64,000 nucleotides of DNA, from assembly GCA_964437365.1 (NCBI GenBank), contig CAYTGM010000021.1:1-64000 (forward strand). Direction: 5' to 3'. Made by a program: the position numbers and the translations under genes. Positions within the stretch are counted from its first letter, which is position 1. The number at the start of each line of letters is the position of its first letter. Below are positions 1 to 8,089 of the stretch, in pieces. This DNA is from CAYTGM01 sp964437365. GTDB lineage: Bacteria; Sumerlaeota; Sumerlaeia; SLMS01. The notes under the pieces were generated by a model, which worked only from the letters and a program-made list of their open reading frames with translations, was not told the DNA's origin and did not search any database.

Positions 1-2
1 GC

Positions 3-167
3 TTCGGCTTCATCACCCCTGAAGATGGTGGAAAAGACCTCTTCATTCACTATTCAAACATCGAATCGAATGGTTTTCGTTCCCTCGAAGAAGGACAAAA
101 GATCCAGTACGAGGCAAGCGAAGGCAAAAAAGGCCCCGAAGCTCTGAAAGTTACTATCGTAAACTAG
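3..167 (+). CDS. Cold-shock domain protein, 3' part (starts before the window)
   Basis: The open frame enters from the left edge and encodes the last 54 residues of a CspA-family protein. It begins FGFITPEDGGKDLFIHYSNI, which contains the RNP-1-like FGFI and RNP-2-like LFIHYS motifs that bind single-stranded nucleic acid in this family. Cold-shock proteins are about 65-75 residues, so only some 15 N-terminal residues are missing. A strong intrinsic terminator follows 30 bases after the stop, so this is a monocistronic or last gene. The family act as RNA chaperones and antiterminators; whether this copy is cold-induced cannot be seen because its leader lies outside the window. Confidence 0.93.
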   Translation, partial: FGFITPEDGGKDLFIHYSNIESNGFRSLEEGQKIQYEASEGKKGPEALKVTIVN

Positions 168-197
168 TTTTTCAAGTTACATAGCACGCTTCAACAG

Positions 198-230
198 ACC
201 CTCTCCTTTTCGGAGAGGGTTTTTCCGTTT
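198..230 (+). terminator. Intrinsic terminator of the cold-shock gene
   Basis: A perfect 9-bp stem (198-206 with 212-220) closes a TTTTC loop and is followed by TTTTCCGTTTT. It sits 30 bases after the cold-shock stop codon and also separates it from the minus-strand operon that ends at 292. Confidence 0.9.
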
Positions 231-291
231 TAGTCAGCCTTGTATTTATGGGTACGGAGTCGGGAAGCAGAAGGAGAATTGAGATACCTGC

Positions 292-588
292 CTAAGATTG
301 ATAGCTACTGTTTTTCTCACTTCTAGAACTGAAGTATTTTGCAAGAGCCAGGGCTCCTGCAAAGATGAAGATAAATGGAAAGAGTTTGCTCAGGAGTCCC
401 GGTTCCTGTGGGTCGTCTGTGTAATCCGGGAGGTCGGGCGCCAGTAGAGCAAAAGTACCGACAAGAATCGCAACAATTCCTATAAGTAGGTCTAAATTCT
501 TCGCGACAAATTTATGCAAGGCGGATTGGGACTCAGCATCCCCTGACGGAACAATTTCTGGCTTCTTCTCTTCTTTCGGTTCAGTCAT
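292..588 (-). CDS. Small hypothetical membrane protein
   Basis: 98 residues with a charged N-terminus followed by two hydrophobic segments (LLIGIVAILVGTFALLAP and FPFIFIFAGALALAKYF), so a two-helix inner-membrane protein is likely. I place the start at 588 rather than the in-frame ATG at 606, because an AAGGA Shine-Dalgarno lies 8 bases before the ATG at 588. That start is one base past the stop of the upstream gene (590-592), an arrangement typical of translational coupling. I recognise no family. It forms a two-gene operon with the membrane protein upstream and has no obvious promoter of its own. Confidence 0.6.
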   Translation of the reverse strand: MTEPKEEKKPEIVPSGDAESQSALHKFVAKNLDLLIGIVAILVGTFALLAPDLPDYTDDPQEPGLLSKLFPFIFIFAGALALAKYFSSRSEKNSSYQS

Positions 589-589
589 C

Positions 590-1159
590 TCAAGTTTCCT
601 TTTCATTAAAGTTCAAGACTTTGATCATTTGTTGCTGTAAAGCTTTGACGGATTCTTTCGTGTCTGGACCGTAGAGTCGCAGCGGGAATTTCCGGTTGGT
701 CGAATTGCTGGAATCGAGATAGAGTAGATATCGTCGGACTTTGTCTTTCTGCAGCTCTTCTATACGGAGGTACATTTCTTCGGTCGGGAGCAAAAGATCT
801 TCTGTAAGGCTGAAGGGGATAGAAACCTTCTTTTCTTCTGTCATGATAGTGACTCGCCTGTCTCGCTTGTAACTCAACGCATCAAAAATAAATCCCAAGC
901 CAAGACACACAAATAGAACGATCAGCATAAGAATTGAGCTGAGATAGATCGCGAGCCCCCAGTCTTTCGTAAAGCCAATCAGCAAAGCAAAAAGACCGAT
1001 GTTGAAAGCCGCTTTCTTCGTCGTATGGAGATAGTCTTTCCTCATACCTTTGCTGGTTGAGTGAAAATTGAGCCGCCCGGGTTCAGTCTCAGAGACTTCC
1101 ATGAGTAACTCTTCATGCTTCTCAGGAAGCACTATTCCGGAGTTTTTATCCAAAGCCAT
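590..1159 (-). CDS. Hypothetical membrane protein with cytosolic tail
   Basis: About 189 residues. The N-terminal third is soluble, then two adjacent hydrophobic helices (AFNIGLFALLIGFTKDWG and IYLSSILMLIVLFVCLGLGF) lead to a charged C-terminal domain of about 90 residues. The frame can also open at 1189 (ten residues earlier); neither start has a clear Shine-Dalgarno, and I prefer MALDKNSG at 1159. The C-terminal half resembles PH-like membrane-anchored domains in size and pattern only, which is not proof. It is the first gene of a two-gene operon with the small membrane protein downstream. Function unknown. Confidence 0.55.
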   Translation of the reverse strand: MALDKNSGIVLPEKHEELLMEVSETEPGRLNFHSTSKGMRKDYLHTTKKAAFNIGLFALLIGFTKDWGLAIYLSSILMLIVLFVCLGLGFIFDALSYKRDRRVTIMTEEKKVSIPFSLTEDLLLPTEEMYLRIEELQKDKVRRYLLYLDSSNSTNRKFPLRLYGPDTKESVKALQQQMIKVLNFNEKET

Positions 1160-1546
1160 GGTCACAAAGTAAATTCTAAACCCAGTCATGTCAAGGATCA
1201 GGCGGTAGCATTGGATATGCTTAGGTGTTGATCACTTTGAGCAGAAAAGGACGGAATGATCTTTCATAAAAGCGATATACGGAACAGGGTCTATCTGATG
1301 AAGTACATTCTTCTCTTCATAGGTTTTGGGAGTCTTTCCATCCTTTCAACTATATACTTGGAAGCCCCACCCAACAACCTCAGTTGTAGAGATTAGAATT
1401 TTCTTGCATCCTTGAGCATAATAGCGCTCTAAGTGATAAGCTGTACAGACGTCCCGTTTTTTCGCAGATCAGGAAAACCATGAGGTTTCTCTGATGAGAG
1501 AGAGAACCATAGAAAGCGGGTCAAAATTCAAACAGGAGAGAAACCT
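1160..1546. other. Divergent intergenic region upstream of the secreted glycosidase
   Basis: This gap of nearly 400 bases separates the minus-strand membrane operon from the plus-strand glycosidase gene and must hold both promoters. Its main content is the two-helix RNA structure at 1453-1520 just before the glycosidase Shine-Dalgarno (AGGAG near 1533). A 32-codon ATG frame at 1298-1396 with a hydrophobic N-terminus exists, but it has only a weak ribosome site and I do not call it a gene. Confidence 0.5.
1453..1520 (+). ncRNA. Candidate structured 5' leader (possible cis-regulatory RNA)
   Basis: An outer helix pairs 1453-1462 with 1511-1520 (10 bp, two G-U pairs). An inner hairpin pairs 1468-1479 with 1484-1495 (12 positions, one mismatch, one G-U) around an ATGA loop. 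A purine-rich GAGAGAGAGA strand lies on one side between the helices. It ends about 13 bases before the AGGAG ribosome site of the glycosidase gene. I could not match it to a known riboswitch class, so a cis-regulatory role is inference. Confidence 0.4.
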
Positions 1547-4030
1547 ATGATCGAAAAGGTCACCACACGGCAGGTCTTCATCGCCGTGTTGTCATGTCTA
1601 TCCATTTTAGTCACCGGGGCGGTCAGTGCCCAGGAAATCATCATCGACAATGATGATGGCGGGGGAGTGTACTCAGAAACGGGGAGTTGGATTACCAGCG
1701 GTTCCGCAGGTTACAACGGAGGAACTTATCGCTATGAATCAGCAGGAGATGCAGCAACAGCAACATGGACGGCTGCTCTTTCTTCGGCGGGGCTCTATGA
1801 AGTATCAGTGATATACAGAGCCGGTGGTAATCGAGCAACCTCTGCCAGTTATGATGTCTCTGCTTCTGGTGGAACTCAGACGGTCACTATTGATCAGACC
1901 CAGAATGATCTTGCCTGGGCGTCTCTCGGGACTTTTGATTTTGCCTCTGGCAATCAGACGGTCACTCTTGATGCTACAACGAGTACTCCTGCTGGATCGG
2001 TCGTTATTGCGGATGCAGTTCGGTTTACTCTTGTTGAGATCGTTGTGGACAACGACGAAGCAAGCCCCGCCTACACGGAAACGGGCGGCTGGAGCACCAG
2101 CGGGACACCTGGTTATAACGGCGGTACTTACCGCTTTACTTCTACAGGAAACTCTGCAACGGCAACCTGGAACGTTGATCTACCCGCTGCTGATGATTAT
2201 AAAGTTTCAGTGATATACAAAGCTGGCGGAAACAGGGCGACTGCAGCAAGTTACTCCCTCAGCACCAGCAGTGGCACTCAAACAACAACGGTGGATCAAA
2301 CAGGTCCCGACCTGGTTTGGGTTTCTCTTGGAACGTATAACTTTAATGCGGGCAGCAATACGGTTACTCTCGACGCAGCTGCGAGTACTCCTGGTGGAAC
2401 AGTTGTCATCGCTGATGCCGTTAAGTTCGAAGTCGATGGATCCGGACCTCCCCCTCCCACCGATCCAGAAGAGATCCGACTCGCCAGTATTCTTGTTTTC
2501 GATTCGATTAACAGTACCTCCGCTATCCAGGCATGGGTTGATGAGATTGCTTCTCTGAACTACAATTCGATCGCGATTCATACCCGCTATCGTGGAGATG
2601 CGACGTACTTTCCAAACAAGACAGATTCCACGTTTCCGAATAATGAGCCTCGTAACTCCGCCGCAGGTAGCATAGACGTTCTTGAAGAGTTCACAACACG
2701 AGGTCATGCGGCTGGCCTTAAGGTGTTCGCCTATGTGAATGCGTGGCTGGTGACTGACGGAGCTGATTCTGATCCTCGCTCTAACCATGTAATCAATACG
2801 CATCCTGAATGGATTACCTACGCCTATAACGGTGGAAATCCCATCGTTCAAACGACGGCTCAGGAACCCGAGGGAATCTGGCTCGACCCTGGACTTCCTG
2901 CGGCTCGCGCTTACACCGCAGACATCTGCGGCGATATCATGATGAACTATGATTGTGATGGAATTATTCTCGATCGCATCAGATATCCTCAGACAAGCTT
3001 CACACGTACCAACACAGACTTCGGTTATCATCCTGATGCAGTTGCTGCATTCAATGCCGCTTATAGTAAGAGTGGAACACCTGATCCTTATGATGCCGAC
3101 TGGATTCAGTACCGTAAAGACCAGATCACAGCCAGTGTCAGCGAAGTTTATAACACGATCACAACGATTGATTCTAATCATATCCTTCTCGCTTATCCGA
3201 TCGGACGCTTCAATGATGCAATCAACTATAACTATCAGGACTGGCCTGTGTGGATAAGCAGTGGAGCTATCGACGGAGTTCTTCCTCAGATCTATACGAA
3301 CAATAACACAACCTTTTCTTCCCGTATCGATACACATATCAATGCCTGGTCAGGTACGCGCCTTCTGGGCGTTACGACACAGGCCTATGTATCTGGTGTA
3401 GATGTGGACGGGCAGATCGATATCGTTCGTCAGAAGAATCTCGCTGGCACTTCGCCGTTCCGCCACGGATCTATGGGGGCTCTTGGTTATTTCACAGACC
3501 TTCAGAACGCCTGGGGCGGTGTAGCACCGTGGCCAGCGATGCCATGGAAGGGTTCTCCGACTCCAACTCCGACGCCCACCCCGACACCTACTCCGTCGCC
3601 GACACCAACAGCCAGCCCAACGCCTTCACCGTCTCCAACGGCAAGCCCGACACCGAGCCCATCACCAACGCCAACAGCTACTCCAACTCCGACCCCTACA
3701 CCAACGCCTCCGCCTTCCGCGACCGATGTACATGTGGAGTCCATTGTTCCTTCCACAGTTGCTTTGGGTCAGGGTCAGAAGAAAGCTCAGGCAGACATCA
3801 CGATCTTCGATGATCTCGGTAACCCGGTTTCGGGAGCGACGGTCTCTGCTACCTTCACTGGCGATATCAGCGACACGGAAAGTGGAACGACAGACGCCAA
3901 TGGAGTTGTAACTCTAATAACCTCAAATCAGGTCAAAGGCCGCTTGAATTTCACAGTCTGTGTAGACAGTGTGACGGCAAGTCTTCCCTATGACAGCAAT
4001 GACAACGTGGAGACCTGTGATAGTAACTGA
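1547..4030 (+). CDS. Secreted GHL10-type glycoside hydrolase with two golvesin-like domains
   Basis: 827 residues. Residues 1-28 are a signal peptide ending at VSAQ. Two homologous modules of about 130 residues (roughly 30-160 and 165-297) share YNGGTYRY/YNGGTYRF, GGNRAT and VVIADAV, as in golvesin C-terminal-like or xanthan-lyase-like sugar-binding domains. Residues of about 310-670 form a GHL10 (formerly DUF187) hydrolase barrel, with the signature GIWLDPGLP and DCDGIILDRIRYP. A Pro/Thr/Ser linker (about 670-725) leads to an Ig-like Big_1-type domain (VPSTVALGQGQ ... ANGVVTLIT). A good AGGAG precedes the ATG. The protein is probably exported and acts on an extracellular glycan; the substrate cannot be read from the sequence. 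It is followed by a strong terminator and preceded by a structured leader. Confidence 0.85.
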   Translation: MIEKVTTRQVFIAVLSCLSILVTGAVSAQEIIIDNDDGGGVYSETGSWITSGSAGYNGGTYRYESAGDAATATWTAALSSAGLYEVSVIYRAGGNRATSASYDVSASGGTQTVTIDQTQNDLAWASLGTFDFASGNQTVTLDATTSTPAGSVVIADAVRFTLVEIVVDNDEASPAYTETGGWSTSGTPGYNGGTYRFTSTGNSATATWNVDLPAADDYKVSVIYKAGGNRATAASYSLSTSSGTQTTTVDQTGPDLVWVSLGTYNFNAGSNTVTLDAAASTPGGTVVIADAVKFEVDGSGPPPPTDPEEIRLASILVFDSINSTSAIQAWVDEIASLNYNSIAIHTRYRGDATYFPNKTDSTFPNNEPRNSAAGSIDVLEEFTTRGHAAGLKVFAYVNAWLVTDGADSDPRSNHVINTHPEWITYAYNGGNPIVQTTAQEPEGIWLDPGLPAARAYTADICGDIMMNYDCDGIILDRIRYPQTSFTRTNTDFGYHPDAVAAFNAAYSKSGTPDPYDADWIQYRKDQITASVSEVYNTITTIDSNHILLAYPIGRFNDAINYNYQDWPVWISSGAIDGVLPQIYTNNNTTFSSRIDTHINAWSGTRLLGVTTQAYVSGVDVDGQIDIVRQKNLAGTSPFRHGSMGALGYFTDLQNAWGGVAPWPAMPWKGSPTPTPTPTPTPTPSPTPTASPTPSPSPTASPTPSPSPTPTATPTPTPTPTPPPSATDVHVESIVPSTVALGQGQKKAQADITIFDDLGNPVSGATVSATFTGDISDTESGTTDANGVVTLITSNQVKGRLNFTVCVDSVTASLPYDSNDNVETCDSN
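3555..3720 (+). repeat. Pro-Thr/Pro-Ser coding repeat (linker)
   Basis: Degenerate six-base units of the CCNACN/CCNTCN type encode a run of PTPTPT, PSPT and PTAS between the catalytic domain and the C-terminal Ig-like domain of the secreted hydrolase. Such linkers are flexible, often glycosylated spacers in secreted enzymes. The repeat could change length by slippage or recombination in steps of whole dipeptides. Confidence 0.85.
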
Positions 4031-4064
4031 TCACGTTCATCATCCTAACAGATTCATATGAACA

Positions 4065-4098
4065 AACGCCCATCTCCTCGGAGGTGGGCGTTCTTCTT
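4065..4098 (+). terminator. Terminator of the secreted hydrolase
   Basis: A 12-bp stem (4065-4076 with 4081-4092, one G-U) closes a CTCG loop and is followed by the T-rich stretch CTTCTT. It lies 35 bases after the stop codon and upstream of the convergent hipA end. Confidence 0.85.
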
Positions 4099-4250
4099 AC
4101 CGCATGCATTCTTGAGAGCCCATGAATGTCTTTTGAATTCAGATCAAGAGTGAGTGGGAATGGAATAATAAGTTTCTTCGCTGAATCTGGTACTCAGGGT
4201 AAGTCCCTCTTAGCCACTTTCCGGATCATGTCGGGTGGGTTCGAACATTC

Positions 4251-5546
4251 TTACAATCTTAGACCTTTATGGATTGCATCACGCATAGACGAGTTAAGGC
4301 TCGCTTCTTCGGCAAAATCAGGCCATCGTTTCACGGAGTTATACACTTCCTGATAGATGGTCTTCCAGCGACCTCTCTTCATGAGGGAAATTCGTGCGCA
4401 TTCCTGGAAGTCTTCCTCACTGAAGTTATCCTGCTTTCCATTGAGTGTCATCTGATGTCGTGAGGTCCAGTCTCCTTCAGGGTTATAGGCATAGGTCAGA
4501 TCAAAGGCGGGGGAGAGCGACCACTTGCCTTTCTTATCCATGAGGAAAGCAATGTTCTTCACATGGTCGTCCTGGTTTCTTGCAATGATGTTGAAGCACA
4601 TCCGTCGATAGAGCTGTTCAATGCTCTCCATTGGTAAATCCAACTGCCTTGCTGTCAGTATGGCTTGTTCGTAGGAGTAAGCCCCTGCCATATTAAAGTC
4701 AAAATGAGCCATCGCGGCAAGGGACTGCATATGGAGTTTTTCTCCTCCATTAAGTCGATCGAAGCGCTTTGTCATAAAGTGACGTCGGTCTGCTTCTTCG
4801 AAAAGGCGACATTCAGTAATGTCTATACCTGCACTCTTCGCCATCAAATAATACGCATACTCTGCAACTCCGTATTCTTTCGGATCTTCGAGCTCTTTGT
4901 CCTTGTTTCCGCTGACCCCATCGAACTTAAGGAGCCAGTACTCAAAGCCTTTTTCAGCTGGTATTTGTCCCGACCGTACCTCGTTCGTCTGTGGGTTCCA
5001 GGCAATGACTGCTTTTGCCCGGGCGCCACCTGCAGATGTCCCAACACGTAGGATCTGTTTCAGAGCCTCTTCTTTCTTCTTTTCCTCAAACGAGACTTTC
5101 AGGTTGTTTCGTTGACTGAGAATCTCCGACGCGAGTTGGACAAGTCGGTCGACCTGGATCTTGTTTGTCTGTCGGGCAACAGGGCCAATGGCGGGTCTAT
5201 ATTCTAGTGCTCCCATGCCACGTCGTCCTGTATAGCAAAGTCTCTCCACGGCATTGAAGGAGTCAGGCGTACGACCCTGAGAAGCAAGCCAGGCGTTAAT
5301 CAGTGCGTTACCAAACTTGTCGGGCAGAGAATCGGAGAGCATTCCCGGGAGCCCGTGAAAGGAGCGCTGGGAAAGTTCCGGAAAACGATAGATGCTTCGC
5401 TTTACCGGCATCATGATGGGAGATGGCTCTACGCCGCTTCGTGCGAACTGAGGATCGTATTCAAAAGAGGCTACACGTTGATCATCTTCAATGGAAACGG
5501 CTCCGATAGTACTTCCCCAGAGTCGGACCTCTGCGATGGTGTTCAT
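4251..5546 (-). CDS. hipA: HipA-type serine/threonine kinase toxin
   Basis: 431 residues, the usual length for HipA (about 430-440). The N-terminal couple_hipA domain is followed by the HipA C-terminal kinase fold. Visible motifs are the phosphate-binding GTSAGGARAKA (169-179), the catalytic NQDDHVKN (324-331) and the DFG-equivalent AFDL with metal-binding Asp349. In characterised members the kinase phosphorylates tRNA-synthetase GltX and slows growth; target specificity here is unknown. The start overlaps the end of the antitoxin gene by four bases (ATGA), the standard hipBA coupling. No residue loss was seen, so the toxin looks intact. It converges with the terminator of the glycosidase gene. 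Confidence 0.95.
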   Translation of the reverse strand: MNTIAEVRLWGSTIGAVSIEDDQRVASFEYDPQFARSGVEPSPIMMPVKRSIYRFPELSQRSFHGLPGMLSDSLPDKFGNALINAWLASQGRTPDSFNAVERLCYTGRRGMGALEYRPAIGPVARQTNKIQVDRLVQLASEILSQRNNLKVSFEEKKKEEALKQILRVGTSAGGARAKAVIAWNPQTNEVRSGQIPAEKGFEYWLLKFDGVSGNKDKELEDPKEYGVAEYAYYLMAKSAGIDITECRLFEEADRRHFMTKRFDRLNGGEKLHMQSLAAMAHFDFNMAGAYSYEQAILTARQLDLPMESIEQLYRRMCFNIIARNQDDHVKNIAFLMDKKGKWSLSPAFDLTYAYNPEGDWTSRHQMTLNGKQDNFSEEDFQECARISLMKRGRWKTIYQEVYNSVKRWPDFAEEASLNSSMRDAIHKGLRL

Positions 5547-5893
5547 GAGTCATCTCCCCACTGCCAATCATCCCTCTCTTTGTCTTCCTTTTTTCGCGAT
5601 GAGGCCCTCTTCCGCTCTTCTCCTTTGAGTTTTAAGAGTTGAAGGGGGCTTGGCCCTTCTTCGGGTAAAAGTTGCTCCAGGCCTTCGATGAGGTCGAGTG
5701 CCCTCAGCACACGGATCAGATTATTAAGTTGAGAAGTCGACCCCGCTTCCATGCGCTCGAGGGTTCGCTTGGAAATACCTGCTTCTTTTGCCAGTTGAGC
5801 CTGGGTCAGATCGTAGGAAAGACGTCTCTGAGTCAGGCGCTTACCTATTTCTTCGAGAATAGCGTCGTCTGTGAGAAGTGGATTGAAAGGCAT
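5543..5893 (-). CDS. hipB: HipB-type HTH antitoxin
   Basis: 116 residues with an XRE-family helix-turn-helix (LTQAQLAKEAGISKRTLERM) about 30 residues in, then a charged, probably flexible C-terminal tail rich in Lys, Glu and Asp. I choose the ATG at 5893 because AAGGAGG lies 8 bases upstream. A longer frame opens at 5935 but has no ribosome site. HipB proteins bind HipA and repress their own operon as dimers. The tail is longer than in the 88-residue E. coli HipB and could be the protease-sensitive element; that is inference. An inverted repeat suitable for HipB lies 74 bases upstream of this start. Confidence 0.9.
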   Translation of the reverse strand: MPFNPLLTDDAILEEIGKRLTQRRLSYDLTQAQLAKEAGISKRTLERMEAGSTSQLNNLIRVLRALDLIEGLEQLLPEEGPSPLQLLKLKGEERKRASSRKKEDKERDDWQWGDDS

Positions 5894-5966
5894 CTGCAGC
5901 TCCTCCTTAGGAACTGAGAGCTTTCTATTCGCCATGAATGACGATTACAAGCAGAAATTTGATCCT

Positions 5967-5986
5967 ATTCGCCTTTTGTTGCGAAT
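5967..5986 (-). promoter_or_regulatory. Candidate HipB operator
   Basis: A perfect inverted repeat ATTCGC-N8-GCGAAT lies in the short gap upstream of hipB. E. coli HipB operators have the form TATCC-N8-GGATA, so the half-site spacing is the same although the bases differ. It has no T-tract on the hipB strand, so it is unlikely to be the terminator of the kinase gene upstream. Confidence 0.55.
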
Positions 5987-6005
5987 TAATCTCAGTTGAA
6001 GAGTC

Positions 6006-7310
6006 TTACCTGGAGCGAAAATCATCAACTTGTTTGATGGCTTTCACCACATTCAGCGGTGATTGTTGACGATAGCTCTGCTCGATGTCACCGAGCAAAA
6101 TCGCAAGCTTTGCGTCATTCGGCTGCTGGTCGAGGGAGCTTTCAATCCAGGAGACACGTTGATCAGATAGAGTCTGAAGTTCTCTTAGGACTGCAGCCTT
6201 GCTCACCGTTGTTTGTTGATTGTAGAGAAAGACCCCCACTCCTCCAAGGATCGCGCCAAGGAAAATCATTGTTGCTGTATAGATGGCCCCGCGAAGTTTG
6301 ACGGGAATAGAAAGCTTAAATCTCTGACTTCTGGTTTGTTGAGAAGAAAAGATTATCTTTTCCAGATCTTTGATGAAATTCTCCACTCCGAGAGGTCGTC
6401 TGGAAATATCAGCAGACAAACAACGCTGAATAAAGAGAGCAATCTCCTTAGTGAGAGTATCTGTCTTCAGGTCGAATTCCGCATTCTGATTCTTTTTCAG
6501 CAACTCTGCTGAGGACCCCGTTTTTTCGATGAGGGGTTTCCCGGTCAGAGCAAAGTAGAGCGTTGCGCCCAACGCATAGATATCACTCTGGTGTGTCGCT
6601 GGTTCACCTCTGGCCTGTTCGGGTGCCATATATCCAATCGTTCCTGAAATTACTCCCGATTGACTAATCAGTTCATCACGTGTTGCTGCTATACCGAAAT
6701 CTGCAATTTTGACGCGACCTTCAGAAGAAATAATAATATTCTCAGGCTTGATATCGCGATGAATGATACCAAGATCATGAGCTGCTCTTAAGCCTTTAGC
6801 AGCTTCGAGGATGATTCGAAGGACTTGCTTATCTGACGGAGGGAGTGGACTGTTAACCTTCTGCTTCAGGTTTTCTCCGTCGACAAACTCCATGGCGAAG
6901 AAAGTGATTTCCCCAACAGTATGAAACGAATATACTTGGACAACATTCTCGTGGGCCAGTTTACCTGCCTGCTCAGCTTCTTTTTTCAGTGCGCGAACAA
7001 GGTCGACGTTATTTCGGTTGGTGACAAATTTGAGGGCAACATCACGGTTCAGGCTACGATCTTTTGCTTTCGCGACAGCGCCCATACCTCCCTGACCAAT
7101 AATTTTCTCAACTTCAAAATCTGCCTGGTCAGCAACGACCTGAAGGCCTTTTAAGAAGGTATATCCTTCTTTGCCTTCAAAGAATTTCTGCGACTTTTTT
7201 CGGGGTTCTATATCGTGCAGAGTCGTTTCGAGACTTGTTTGAAATTCAGTCTGAACGGAATCTTCGTCCTGCAACCTGACTGTCGAAAGTTGAGTTTCCA
7301 TTTCTACCAT
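6006..7310 (-). CDS. Membrane-anchored Ser/Thr protein kinase (PknB-like)
   Basis: 434 residues. The Hanks-type kinase domain covers about 65-320: glycine loop GQGGMGAV (72-79), Lys94 in VALKF, HRDIKPEN with catalytic Asp186, DFG at 204-206, and APEQARGE. A single membrane helix follows (341-363) and then a short extracellular tail of about 70 residues with no PASTA repeats. The start is set at 7310, where ATG overlaps the stop of the pseudopilin gene (ATGGTAG); the frame also runs further upstream inside that gene. The translational coupling ties the kinase to the pseudopilin. Such kinases phosphorylate Ser/Thr on cytosolic targets; the target is unknown. Confidence 0.93.
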   Translation of the reverse strand: MVEMETQLSTVRLQDEDSVQTEFQTSLETTLHDIEPRKKSQKFFEGKEGYTFLKGLQVVADQADFEVEKIIGQGGMGAVAKAKDRSLNRDVALKFVTNRNNVDLVRALKKEAEQAGKLAHENVVQVYSFHTVGEITFFAMEFVDGENLKQKVNSPLPPSDKQVLRIILEAAKGLRAAHDLGIIHRDIKPENIIISSEGRVKIADFGIAATRDELISQSGVISGTIGYMAPEQARGEPATHQSDIYALGATLYFALTGKPLIEKTGSSAELLKKNQNAEFDLKTDTLTKEIALFIQRCLSADISRRPLGVENFIKDLEKIIFSSQQTRSQRFKLSIPVKLRGAIYTATMIFLGAILGGVGVFLYNQQTTVSKAAVLRELQTLSDQRVSWIESSLDQQPNDAKLAILLGDIEQSYRQQSPLNVVKAIKQVDDFRSR

Positions 7311-7870
7311 CTGCTCGATTCTGCTCCACCAAGCATGGAACAATTCGTTCTTACCAGATCACCATGGCTGAAGGTTCCATTGGTTGGATCGTAAATACCC
7401 GACTCATAGATCTGAGTAAACCCATCCACAATGAGGTCCTTGATAACATCATTAAATTGGTCCTGAGAATCAGGGCCCACAGATCCTAACACGTACTTAT
7501 TGATGTCACGTGAGCCAGCAGGGAACGTAGGGTTCTTCGCAATATCAACGTAGTAGATCTGTCTGAGTTTTCCATCTTCTGTCGAAAACGGATCATTTGG
7601 AAGAGATGTCATATAGGCGATTGGAGTTGTTAAAGGAGCCAACCCCATACGTCGTTCACCTGTGTCAATGATGTCTGGCTGGGGAGGGAATTTGCCTGTG
7701 TCTATATGGTAAACGTTCAAGGCAACGGAAAGTGTCCGCATTTCACTATGCGCGCCCGAAGACTTTGATCTTGTTTGAGCCTCTAGAAAGTTAGGAACCG
7801 CGATCGCGGCAAGAATGGCTATGATTGCAACAACGATCAGAAGCTCAATGAGAGTAAATCCCTGTTTCAT
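7304..7870 (-). CDS. Type II secretion-like pseudopilin (GspG-type)
   Basis: 188 residues. The N-terminus MKQGFTLIELLIVVAIIAIL is a textbook class III prepilin leader: short basic leader, cleavage after Gly4, Phe+1, Glu+5 and a hydrophobic helix. The remainder is a small globular domain with NFLEAQTRSK and LNVYHIDTGKFPP, the pattern of the GspG-like pseudopilins common in PVC bacteria. A GGAG precedes the ATG by 7 bases. No secretion ATPase, prepilin peptidase or secretin gene is nearby. It is the first gene of a two-gene unit with the Ser/Thr kinase. Confidence 0.93.
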   Translation of the reverse strand: MKQGFTLIELLIVVAIIAILAAIAVPNFLEAQTRSKSSGAHSEMRTLSVALNVYHIDTGKFPPQPDIIDTGERRMGLAPLTTPIAYMTSLPNDPFSTEDGKLRQIYYVDIAKNPTFPAGSRDINKYVLGSVGPDSQDQFNDVIKDLIVDGFTQIYESGIYDPTNGTFSHGDLVRTNCSMLGGAESSRW

Positions 7871-7989
7871 GTCCGGACTCCGTGCGAGTGAGATTGCTCA
7901 CGTGTAATCAGCAACGCAGAGTCCCACTTTGTAAGAGAGAAAGAGTGGAGACCGTAGATCATTGAATGAAGGGGAATTAGGTACTATTG

Positions 7990-8016
7990 CCTGGAATAAT
8001 TATTTATAAATCCAGG
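7990..8016. other. Hairpin between the SGNH gene and the pseudopilin gene
   Basis: The inverted repeat CCTGGA/TCCAGG (7990-7995 and 8011-8016) encloses an A/T-only centre. It is in the 219-base gap between the stop of the SGNH gene and the start of the pseudopilin gene, all on the minus strand. It could be a weak terminator or part of the pseudopilin promoter; the T-tract is poor, so I leave the role open. Confidence 0.3.
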
Positions 8017-8089
8017 TACTTTCACCAAAGAAAGGGAGATATAAGCAGCTGTGCAGATTGGCGTGCTGTGCCGGAATTGCACACTGAAA

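Noticed and set aside
1201..1211. ops/JUMPstart-like GGCGGTAGCAT upstream of the secreted hydrolase
   Set aside because: An 8-base core is expected by chance about twice in both strands of the window, it is not near an EPS operon, and the rest of the JUMPstart sequence is absent.
1298..1396. 32-codon frame with hydrophobic N-terminus
   Set aside because: Only a weak ribosome site and no recognisable family; precedes the structured leader without coupling.
2207..3337. 376-codon frame on the minus strand
   Set aside because: It lies entirely opposite the GHL10/golvesin hydrolase gene, has no ribosome site or family features, and is explained by the codon pattern of the true gene.
3555..3720. 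CRISPR-like regular repeat
   Set aside because: The periodicity is the codon pattern of a Pro-Thr linker inside an open frame, not spaced direct repeats.
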